Below, one piece after another: positions 34,901 to 46,900 of a stretch of 64,000 nucleotides of DNA. Below the pieces are notes generated by a model. The model made no database searches and was not told the origin of the DNA. It saw nothing but the letters and a program-made list of their open reading frames with translations. Source of the DNA: Nereocystis luetkeana (Eukaryota; Sar; Phaeophyceae; Laminariales; Laminariaceae). A program made the translations under genes and the position numbers. How positions within the stretch are numbered: position 1 is the first letter of the stretch; each line of letters opens with the position of its first letter. The DNA is taken from NCBI GenBank assembly GCA_031213475.1, contig JARUPZ010000036.1:496001-560000 (forward strand), written 5' to 3'.

Positions 34901-37900
34901 CTGCGCCAGATAGTTCCACCTCCGCTCGGGCGCACTTTTGATACAGGGTAGACATCTTGGCTCGCGCTCCTCGAAAGGCACCGTGCTGCATCGATTGCAC
35001 TGCTTTCTTGGAGGGAGGTGGTTTTTGCCATGTTGTATCGTCTCCCAAACAAAATAACAAAAAATGGACATTTCGCTCCCCGTTTTCTAAAGGTATTGCA
35101 TACCGCTCTGGCCGTGAATGTAGTAATCGTTCGGAATCTGATGTGGACATCTAACATACCTTATATTACCGGACATACGTGTATATGGTAAAATATTATG
35201 TAACACGCGGGAGCAATTTTCATAGAATTGAGACTGCTGAATATGCGCTCCATCTCTCCATGATATGGTCGCCTGGCCGCTGAAGTCAGGCGTTTTTCAG
35301 CGCCATTGCCGCTACATGCCCTTCGCCCGAAGCATTTGGCTGTCCCACGCACGGCGCTCCCCTTTGAATCACACGATGTTGGAACTTGCACCTCATTGCA
35401 TATTTATATTTTCACTGGCGCGTTAGGAAGCGAGCGGCAAGGGCCTGGTTAAAAGCGGCGACATTCTGCCGCTCCTCATGGAGGGCGGCGATGTGCCTGC
35501 GACCCCTCAAAACGCCCATCATGACCCGGTGAGGAAATGTTTCTGCTTACTTCGATTCACGATCGTGATAGGCAGGCGATTTCGGGACGGTGGGAAGGGG
35601 CTATAAATAGAACAGGGCGCGTATACTGCACTGCTTCAGGATATTGCGGTGTTCATTCCGATTTCGTGTTTTTTCGAATGACTTTAACTGCGATCGAGCC
35701 GGGGGCGCATCCTTCGTGTGATCAATTTTGTTTGATATCGATTCCTGGGACGCAGCATGGTGCCACGGGAGTCCTGTACAGTATGTATAGTCTCGGACCG
35801 CAACTGCAACAAAAATCAACCCCCTAGTGCCGCAGAAACGCTAGCGACTTTGCGCAGTTCCGTGCTCCTTGACGCGCATCTTTATGCAGTGGCCTGTAAT
35901 CGTTGCGTGTGGGTTTTAGTCACCTAACATACCCCGTACCAGCTTGCAAGCCCAAGCGGGACAGTTGTTCAAGCACGTTTTTTTCAAGTCCCAACCATGC
36001 TCGTAGTGGCTTGCATGCCCGAGGGGGAAAGTCACCTGTGAGCTGATTTCGCCGGATGCTCCGACCGCCACACCAAAACAGGCGACGAACGTGGCGTTTC
36101 TCGGAGAGGGCTCCGGCGGGGGTGTCGCTATGCTGAAGGGCAACGCAATGCCAGCAGGCGTGCAGGTGAGAGAGGGGTTGTTGAGAGTATATGATTAGGG
36201 TAGGGCTTGAACCTTCACACACACGCCGGTGGTGCCGTTGACGATCAAAAGTGCGGTGCATGCAGCGGCCGTGTTAGAATGATACCAGTATACGCCATAA
36301 GCAGTCCACTCTACTGGTACTAACGATAGTGATGCAAAAAAAAAAATCGCGGCTTCTGGCTTGAGGATAGGAGCTCTGTACCTCCACCCTAAAAACTGGC
36401 CTTGAGATAAAATGGAAGTCGGGGGGCAATCCCGTGGCCTGCGGTACTTGTTTAAAATCACAAGCGAATGGAAGTCCAGCGATAGTAAGGCATCCCATAT
36501 TGGTTTGTTCCTTAGTGCCCTTAAGGAGCCTCGCCAGTCCCAGTGACAGTCTGGCCAAAATGTGCTATATTAAGGCATGCCCTATTGCTATTAGGCATGC
36601 TCTATCGCTGTAAGGCGCGCGTCTAACAGTTGAGCTATTGATAGAGGTCACGTCGATGGCAGGGTGAAACTCGAACCTTCACGTGGCCGCTGGTGCCTTT
36701 CACGATCAAACTTGAGGTGTGCGGACCGTGTCAGGTGCCAGTTTGCACCTTGTCCACTTAGCTAACAGCTGCTTCGGTGACTAGCGGTCCAAGGGTTCTG
36801 CGTCGCTCCGTCTTGATGTGTTTGTTTTGGCCGTCATGAAACGCAGCTCCCTGCTCACAGAGTCAGGGTTTCTCGTGCGCGTCGTCCTCTAGCGTGGATG
36901 GAACCAGTACGGTGTTGCGTTTGTGCTGCACGGTTAGCCTCTTATCTGTCTGTCGTATGTGTTTTTTATCGTCGGTGATTTGGTTTTGGGTGTCTTTTCT
37001 CGTTTAGCCACCTGACGATCATTCTGCGCCTAAGCACAACAGACGAAAAACACGATAGACGAAACTTCGTGAAAATTGTTGTCCTGGATGCTTATCGCAA
37101 AGCAACGTGAGTCAATACTATATCACAATTTTCGTTTTGTCACAACTCTTGTATGTATCCCAACAGTGTTGCTTGTGGTCTTGCTACAGCAACGTCCTCA
37201 AGATCGACACTGCGCGACGGGCCGTCCATGCCTTTTTTGTTTCAAGCGCTTGACAACATGCTGCTATTAATAGTGTGACCATAGTTAACAGGACCTATGG
37301 TATACATAAAAACCTATATGTTTAACCATTTTTACTAACAATATTTGGTCCTGTTAACTATGGCCCCTAGTAATAGTGTGACCTAGATGTATAGAATCAC
37401 CATGTAGCACCCAAACAAATGTGTTATCGCTGCGCTGATTGTTTTGTGTTGCCTTACCTTGGAGCTGTCTGCTTACCGTGCCGTGTGTGTGTGTGTTTTT
37501 TTTTCGAAAGGTTTTCAAGGTGGGCGGAGGCGTAGGCACTTTCCGGTCGGACTTCTTCTACGGTGGGGACGTGGTCGTCCTTCAACATCCGGTGAGGATG
37601 TATGCTTTGGCAACCCCTGAAAACATCCTGGAACCAATGACCCCACTGTAAACATTCGTAGTGTGCTAGCTTCAGACGCATGGCGCGATACGGGTGCATC
37701 TATCTATCTCAGTGGAGGAGCTCGATACCTCACCCAAACACTGTCATCTTGTGAAAAGAAAATGAGGAAACTTGTACCAGATAAGCGTGGCCCGATGATC
37801 GCTCCCTGAGCCGGTCGCCCCGGTGGTTCAAGTGGTTAACCTCGAATTCTACTTGTTTGAGTCCTGGGTTCGAGCCCCAGGTGGGTCGGACTTTGACTTT

Positions 37901-40900
37901 ATTTGCAAAAATAAAAAAGGATTCAATTGTTGAGAGCGCCTTGCAGCGTGGGTAGGCACAATTCGATGCGAGTCGACGAGGGAAGAAAAAGGCTGAAATC
38001 TTCTCGCGATAACAATGAAGGCACGTACCGTAGCGGGAAGGGGGGAGGAGAGCCTGCTATGTGACCCCGGATCTGCGTTACGAGTTGGAAGGAGAGAGAG
38101 AAGAAGATGTGCGAAGATAATGAATGGGATGAGAAATGAGCCTGCTGTAGGTATATGAACGAATGATACGGTGAAACAAAAAATGGAAAACTCCAGCGGT
38201 ACTGGACAGTCCCTCATCTCGAAAGAGGGCCCCCCTTCTCCCCGCCAGTCGGAAATATTTTGTCCAATAATTGCCCCCCCTACCGTAGCACGCCTTCTCC
38301 GCCTTGTTATGTAACGGTTAGGTAACCGTTTTGTAACTGATTTAGGGCTGTTATTGTAACTTATTTGTAAGCGTCCTCGCTCTTCCTCTTTGCAGAGAGT
38401 GTGGGTGCCCCGTCATGGAAATAGCTGTAACTGTTTCAACGGTTTGCTGACCCCTACCATTCGCGGGCTCGTTGCACCACGTGTGGTCATTCTCTCAGTG
38501 CTGCTGATGTCCGCGGTTCGTTTTTTTCACTAAGCGTGTTCGCGACGCTCACAGCAACCCCGGTACGTCTAGGCTCCACCAGCCTTGTCTGTCTGCAAGC
38601 GGTTTCGCTGCCCCTTTTGATGAATTCAGGGGAAAATCGATGGATCACGGACTGCCGACAATGCCGCACCCTTTTGTGCGGGCCTCCAGTTTAGTGCGGT
38701 CAATATAGCTTGTCGCGACATCGTCCTACAAACTGCATTGTCCCGGGATATTTTGGGGTCCCATTTTAGTGCGGGTCGTGTCGCACTAATGAGGAACCAC
38801 GACTGTTGTATCTGCCTTTCTTGCATGCCCCCACCCTCCCGTGTGATACGACTTCGGCCATGCGTGATATCGAGTACACCCCCCTATGATTTGTTGCTGC
38901 AACTACCGGTCACCCCTGTTCCAGCGCGATGGCATCGGCTCGGGACACGCGGCAGTGTGATACAAAGTCCGTACGCGGTGATAAGTATAACCCATTCGCA
39001 GAAACCCTTGGTTGTCTGGATGTTATTCGTCCCCCCACGCGCCGTGGTTGGTTGTTGGTTGTTGGTTGGATGTGAGCGTTTCACACATCTACCAGATCAG
39101 ATAGATCAGGTAGATCAGATATATCTTTCAGGGCAGATACCATTCCTGGTAAATAATTATCTAGCTCATGTTGACGGGGTGGAAGCCGCTTGATGTGCAT
39201 GATTTGGCATACGTTTCTTGGCCTGAATCTGTACTATACAGATCCCGCACAACATCTCATGACGGTTAGGATCTAGATGATCTAAATGATGTATCTGTTG
39301 ATGTTATATCTGTACATCATCTATCTGAACGTGTGGAACATTTTCTCTGTTGTCGCGTTGCTCGGCCTCGCCTGACAGATCAGTCGGAAGTTCGTGAGGA
39401 TCGGCAGGGCGTGGGTGCTGGCATGGTCGTCTAAGGTGGGTTGTTGCGCTGCCGGACGTTCTGTGCACCGTATCACACTATCACACTAGGGTGATAAGAT
39501 AACACGCCCCCTACAGTAGAACGAATTTCGGAGTCGACTTTCTCCGAAATATGATGGTGGCTTTGTAGAGATCTCGTCGACAGATACCCCGAGGCGCGTC
39601 GCGCGGCGTTCACACGCTGGTCGTTGTGGATAAAACCAGCGTTAGTCTTGATAGTCCGAGGGGGCGCGCGTTAATCTTGACTACCTGGTATAGCATACGG
39701 TATGTCAAGCGTGGCTTGTGTTTTGTGTGCACCACTTTGTCCGGCAAGGCCTCTGTGCGCGTGTGGGTGCGCGGCACGCTGGGGGTGAGCGTTTTACGTG
39801 CGTTTTGATATATCGCTGGATTTTTATTTCTTCATTCGCGATACTCGATAGGATTGGTATGATCGGTTGTCGTGGGTGTTTTTTTTTTCATCGGAACCGT
39901 GCGAGATGTGGATCGTTTGCCGTTTCCGCCATGCCGCACGATGAGCCTGATTACGATTGAATGATCTATTTTGACATTACCGAGTGATGGATGTAGTAGC
40001 AGATTCATCGGTTTGTTTAGTCACGCTTTGGCTGATGTACAGGGTTGTCCTGGTAACTATACATTTTACGTACCGGTAACAAGTATCATACGCAGCTCGC
40101 AAATATGAGCTGCGATCAAACCCTCGATCTCACTGCTGATTGGGTTCACAGTAATATTGAAATAGACATGCCAAGTTCGTGGTCTGCCTCTCTCCCGTTA
40201 AGCCCTTCCCCCCTGCCATTAAGAGCGCACCTTCGCTTCGTCGCTATGATGTTGGACCGCTTTGACCGTTCAACTTTCCGCAATTCCGCACGGCAGCCGT
40301 CAGCGTCGAAAATCCATTTCGTTGTGAAGGGGATCGATTCGGGGCGTCCCCTGGCGCATGGGCAGGCGTTCTCTCTGGTCTCGAGGCGGTGGTCCGACTG
40401 GGAGGTCGGTGTGTCGAAGCAGCCATCCAGCAAACTGGGGGGCTGGAGCCTTGGGTGAGACACGTTGGGGGGGGGGAGGGTGGCAGTCACAGCACCGCCA
40501 TCCTTACGCGACGACCCGTTGGTGAACCGATCATCGTTGCGGCCCTCTTTACTGTTTTGGCAGTCTTATTTGGCCTGCGGGCACATCGGTTTTTCTACGG
40601 TAAGGAAGGACAGACGTCCTTCGAGCAGTTGCTGAGCTGGGCGGACTTGGGGGTTATTCGACCGGTTGGCAACCCACAAGGCAGAAGCATTGTTGCTGAC
40701 GCGTGTTGTGCAGCTGTCGCGAAGCTACGAGTAAGCACCACTGGCTGACAAAGTCACGGTACAGCTGAAAAAAGAGATTCTTGCTCGGTGTTCGTCCTTT
40801 GGGCATGCCACAGGCCGCATCATCCTGCCGTTTTTCTCGCGCAAGTTTCTCGTCCATCCCGTCATTCTCAATGTCCCACACTTGAGACAGATCATGATCC

Positions 40901-43900
40901 AGATGATCTAGTTCCTCGCCTGCCGTCGTGGGCGGTTGTGCGGGATCTGGAAAGTGCAGATCCAACCCAGGAAACACGTGCTACTGTAGATGATGCAAAT
41001 TATACAATACGGCTCCCACCCGGCAACAACATGAGTTAGATCCTACATATCATACAGATCATGCAGATGAGGAACGTATATATCTGCCCTGAACTATTTT
41101 GTTTTTGAGCTGGGGATCTGCCCTGTCTCATCTGTCCGATGTGTGCATCGCCCTACAACATGTTTAGGAAGGATTTTGCTCTCGGGGGAACTCGGGTACA
41201 TACCCGAGTGTGACTAAAAACCGCAGGAGATGATTGTCCCGGGTGGCTTATCTACATCAGGTCGAATCGACGTACTCACGCGCCCCGAGTTAGCAGCGGC
41301 TTGTTTTGCTGTTGCGACCGGAGTGAAGGGTCAAAGTGACACACGACACGCCTTTTATATGTGGAAGTGTGGTGGGGGCCAAATATAGTCTCACCAATCC
41401 GTCGGAGGATAAAATATGCCATTATACCTGGTATCAATAATGAACAAAAATAACCAGGGCTGTTCAAGGGTCAGGTGAAACCTCGCGGGTCGGGTCGGGT
41501 GAGAGTTTGGGACCTCAAACCCGACCCGCGGGCCGGGTCATGACTCGTGAAGAGCCCTAAACTAACCCAAAATAACCAGGTCTGATCCTCGGGTACCTGA
41601 TACCTCGTACCAGTAGTATATATATATACTTTCCTATTGCCACCCTTGCAAACTGGTCTTCCACCTTAAATACGTCTACCCTCTTTTGGCCTGTATCAAG
41701 GTGCTTGAACAAGGGAAAGCGGCGGAACGTGGCCCGTCTTTCTCTCCTCACCCTCGTGGCGAAGCCTTGGTTTGACCCTGCGACGGATTTAGCGGGAGGG
41801 CAGGGGGGAGGAGTCATCCCAGCTCTGGAGGCGGAGCAAAACGCCATGACTATCTCTCACAGGTACTGTGGCTACAACGGGGGGTCCCCTTTTGAGCTGG
41901 GTGAAGCCGGAACATATCTTGACTTCTTTACGGATGTTGCGACCACCGAACTCTACCTACTGGTACGTACGATTAAATTATGATCACTTTCTTGGGGCTT
42001 TCATTCATCCAACGCACACAAGCTGACGACAGTTTTCATTAGTAGCCTGCCAGGTGAGTTTCCTATATAGCGACAGCTGTACTCTCTTCGCAAGCGAAGC
42101 GATTTGCTGCAATTTTACACGGCCGCCCATAGTATAGGGCATGTCTTGTAGGGCATGTGCCTTGTAGGGAATGCGCCTTACAGAGCACGGGTCCCTTGTA
42201 TAGCGAGAGGAAGGCATGCCCTATCCTAAGGCACGTGTGTTTCGTTCGTTATTTTTTTTTCAGTTCGCACTTGATTTGTATGATAGACTACTCACCTCGC
42301 AACAGCAGCAGTGCATGCTGCAGCATTGACCTATTGTCATTTTTAAGCTCTTGTTTGCGGCGTGTTTTCGGCGGTTAGTGTTGTTCACAGAGGCTGCACG
42401 TTGACTGCTGTGGTGGGGGTCACCGATAAAATCACACACGGCGGTTGTTCCTGCTTTTGGCTCTGTGGGTGACGACTCGCGGCTGCCTAGCAGTCGAAGT
42501 CTTGAGCCATTGGGCGGCGACAACAACTTCGTACACTAAAGCTTTACTTTTACCCCATCCGTTGCAAGTTTATTGCTTTGAGAGTAGAACGCCAGCCGTG
42601 CGGTCTGCCGCATGGTGAGTTCAAGCTTTTTGTACCCCCCACCCGACTGATCAGCTTTTTTTTATTTTCAAATACAGAATTCCGGCTTACCTTTTGGTAG
42701 CGCTGTTGACTTTTCTTATCCGTCCAATCAGTCTGCTTTCTTTCTTACAAATGTGAGATTTTTGCTACTACGGCTCCTCGGTCGACCCCCCCTCCCCCGC
42801 CCCCGCCCCCCCATCCGTCGGCGACCGACGTGATTGCTCCCGCCTTTTCACGCTGTGTAGGGGACCCTTCGAAGACGAGGCCTCGGCGGAAGAAGAGGAA
42901 GAGGACGACGACGACGACGACGGAAGCGACGCAGCTAGGTCTGAGGTAAGTGCTGGGGGTGGCGGAGTTTGTGCTTTGGGCGGAGTTTGTTGTTGGGTCG
43001 CGATGAAGGCCCTATGGCTTGTCCTTGTCCGATACTTGCAGCAGCGGAGCTTGTTGTTGTTATTGGTGGTGGTGGTGGTGTTTGTTGTTGGTGCTGCTGT
43101 TGCTGCTGGCGCTGTTGTTGTTGCCTTTGTCCCTGCGTTTCCTGTTGTTGTTGTCGCTGCTGTTTGCTGTTGCAGCCGCTGTTGATGTTGTTGCTGTGGC
43201 CTCTTGTCCCTGTGCTTTGTTGTGGTCGACCAATCGTGGTGCTGCTGCCCATTGAGGGGTGCAGGAGAAAAAGACAAAACGACACCACCCTCCCAAAAGA
43301 GTAAAAAACAGAACACCAGTGCCGTGAGATTTCTGAACGAAATAATCATGAGAAGCAAGTTGTTTAAATATATGTTTCCTTGGCTTAGTGTACCCCCTTG
43401 TCTGGGTCTCGAAAATGGGTAATGGAGTGTCGGCTTATTTTTTTCACGTTAACCCCTGCTGTATGCGCCATTTTTTCAGGTGGACGATGGGCTGTCGGAT
43501 TCTGACCCCGAGTGCTACTCCGACGCGGACAAGGCAGAAACCGAGCGAAGACTAGCCTCCTACCGTTCTTTCTCCGAAGATGGCTTGTCGTCTAAGGCTG
43601 CTCGTGCTATGACCTGCTACCCAGGTACGCTGACGCGACGCAATTTTTTTTCGATCAGCTAGCGAAAACGCCTCTGGGAGTGATGATTGTGCCCGCTAAT
43701 CGTAATGGACGTTTTTTATGGATGCCAACAGGCACACGTGTCCGTCCTTACACCAATAACCGGTGCACGCAATACGGACGCTTCGAGTTGTATTGCGGCC
43801 ATAGGTGCCCATGAAATGATTGTGTAATTTATTGCGTGTGCGCACACCATTATGGCACAAACACCCCGTGCACGTCGTGCACCATTTTACCGGTTAAGAT

Positions 43901-46900
43901 CGCCTTAATAATTCTTCAAACATACAAAAAACAATATTTCACCCGTACTTGCACTAGAAATTCGACCTTGAATCTAAACAAACGTTAAAAACCTCTTGTT
44001 TGCTCCTCTGCCCCCGGCGACCGTTCTTTGTTTGAAGACGATGTGTCCTCTTTGCGGGTGGGCATACCGGCCTGGGTGGAGTTCTTTCACCGTGACAGGC
44101 GTCAAGGCCTCCTGGCGTTCGTCGTCGCGGTGCACGGTGTCCCCCACCCCCTCCGCCCGTCCTCCTCCACCGCGACGAAAACCGCTACTGATAGCGGCAA
44201 TGCCACCACCACCACCGCAGAAACCGGGGATAATAACCTTTCATCCCCTGCACGGGCAACGCGTACCCCAGCGTGGACTTGCCTAAGAACGGGTATAGAG
44301 CTGTCGAGGAGTGTCGAGGCTTATCGGGAATGCATCGGGGCCAGCCGCATATCGGATTCCTGGCAGTCTAAAGCACCCCCGAGGGTGTTTCAGCATATGG
44401 GAAATGCCGACCAGGTGGGGTGCATGAGGTGTTCCGGAATGTGTTTGTTTCTCGACTGGGCGGGCGGGTCCCGAAGCCGTGGATGTACTACTGTAGGTGA
44501 ACCTGCCGTATACAAGGCCGTTTTTGGTCGCGGCTCGCGTTTAATTTTCTTGGTTCTTGCCGTCGTATGTCATCTGTGAAAAGCGATTCGGACCGAAGTT
44601 GGGGCATTTGCAGCAGTACCCTTTTTCTGTGTCCATGGCTTGACCCCCGCACTTGTGCGTTGCGTGGACAACGCGGAATTTCATTTCCGGCGTTGGACTA
44701 TATATGTACGTGCGAAGAGCACCCCAGATAGAAACGAGAAATGTCACACTCTCGTTTGAGCAATTCCCCAACCCAAAACACATACCACTCAGTCCGGATA
44801 TAGAAGGATTGTTTTGGGCATTCACAGCAGTACTTCCCAAACGTTGCTTTACGGTGGCAAACAGAGGAACAAAGTGGTACACACTTTCTAGAGCTTGTTT
44901 CGGTGAGTCAAAAACACGAAACAACGCCTCGTACATACGACGTGCGCACGTCCCTTTCACGCGTCGCCCGTTCGTCAGAGCGTGCGACTCATCAACCACG
45001 AGATTTCCGAGATACAGCGGTGGGAAGCTTACTCCCGCAGCAAGGGCAAACCGGAGTTCCCGCCCGCGATTTTGGACCCGAGCTCTTCCCCTTCCGCACA
45101 AGGCGACAGCAGTCTCGCCCTCATCGCTAAAGACGACAGGAGTACTTCCCCGAGCTCCGCAACGGGCAACGAAGACGGTTCCATCCTGGAGCCAGTCGGG
45201 TCGGCGTCGTCGCCGGGTGGGAAGTCTTCGATAGCGGATGGAGATACATCGTCCCCGTCCCGCCTCCAGCGCTCACCTGATCGCATGGCGGGGTCAAGGT
45301 GTGTTCGTGTACTTGGGGCAGGGGTTGCGCCAGCTGCTCTTGTGGCGGCCTTTGGTTCGACATAATGTGTTTACACGATGACACGATGGGATCATGTTTG
45401 GTACGCGCGAACGTACTCGGGCATGGCCATACACATTCATCGAAACGCTTCCGTCCGGTATTTTTTTAGTCGTGCTGTTATTTCCGTGTTTGCGTGTTCT
45501 TTGAGTAGGCGCCTGCACGAGCAGCACACATGGCACTGGTCGTTCCTTCACCCCGGAACACGCCCTAAAGACGCGGTCCTGCCATGCATGCTCTTTCAGC
45601 GTGTGATCAACGGAATATGGCATGCCGCGTGTGTCAGACACACCCCCTCCGCTTCTGTTGAAATTTACCGCGCTCCAGCAGCAGCGGGACAGAACTACCG
45701 GCCTCTTCTGGGGCCTCAGCGCTTATTACGTCAGACGGCGCAAGCGTTGTCCACGACCCGGCTCGAAGCGGAGCGTCTGGCGACCCCAGCCCGGCATGTT
45801 TGCCTCGGGGCGAGCAGGGAGGGGGGCGTGGAAAGGGGCTGACCTCGCCTTACCGGCTGCTTTGCGAGGCGGTTAGTGCCCCCGGGGAGCTGGACCGCCA
45901 CTTTTTGAGGTGATTGTGGGCAGCTCACGTTGTCGCGCGCGCGTACGGGGCTTTAGCCGCCCGACAGTGAAGGCAAGAGCTCCTCTTTGGTACTTCAATT
46001 GAGACACTCACAGAGACGCTCGCAGCCGATGCCGCCAAGTGGCCAGCACTGTTTTCCCCCACGTTTGAACTGTCAGAAATGAGCATGACGAAGAAAGGCT
46101 ATGAGCATGATTCAATTTTTATGTTATATTAGCGTGTTTCTGTGTGATCAAGGGGCGAATTAATTTTGATTACGTAATTGTTTATGTTCAAAAAATAATA
46201 GTAGTCTTGTACAGTAGATAGAGTTGGGGTTCTCTAGGATTAGGGCTAGGTTGGGCGCACGAAACAACTATTAATATCTACCAGGTAGCTAGTTTGTTTT
46301 GAGGAGGATCAACAGTGTGTACACCATGTTGAGAGCAAGCACAGCCCAAGGAGGACAGGACGCAAAGCCACGACGAACCCTTAGCAACGGCGAACTTCGT
46401 TGAGCACGAGGCTTTCCGATAGAAAATAGTAGAAACTTATCGTCCCTTGCCTGACCAGGACTGACCGCTGCATGCTTTGCCCCTGCATAAAAAGAAATGA
46501 CTGACTTGACGTTTGGGGAACGCTAAACAAACATACCTGGCTGCTTGCAGCGGTTCAAGCGCAGCTGACCTCGGCGTAACGGTGGAAGCCTCGAGCGGGA
46601 CACCAGCCCTCGGTTCTGCCGTGGCGCGGTGCCTGTCGGAGTCGCACTGGAGGGAGGTAAGACGAACCCCACGCTGCGACACCCGATCCTGTTGGTGCGA
46701 CTTATGTACCATTAATAGTTCAGTGTTTTCGAATTTGTCCAATCTCGCAGATCCGCTAATTTCCTCCTGCCCCATTTTGTCGGACCTAACAAACAGCATC
46801 CTGGCGCGGCACGAGCGTAGTAAATGCAGTTTTTTTCAGTCAGTCTGGATTAACTGTACTGTGGTCGTAAATATAAGGCCCTTTGGGGTGTGAGTATCAA

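Noticed and set aside
37813..37888. Functional tRNA gene
   Set aside because: A- and B-box sequences are present but no 7-bp acceptor stem forms, and it runs directly into a repeated SINE body.
42768..43358. Long minus-strand ORFs rich in Gln, Thr and Asn (also 47530-47853)
   Set aside because: Antisense translation of trinucleotide tracts; real plus-strand exons overlap the first.
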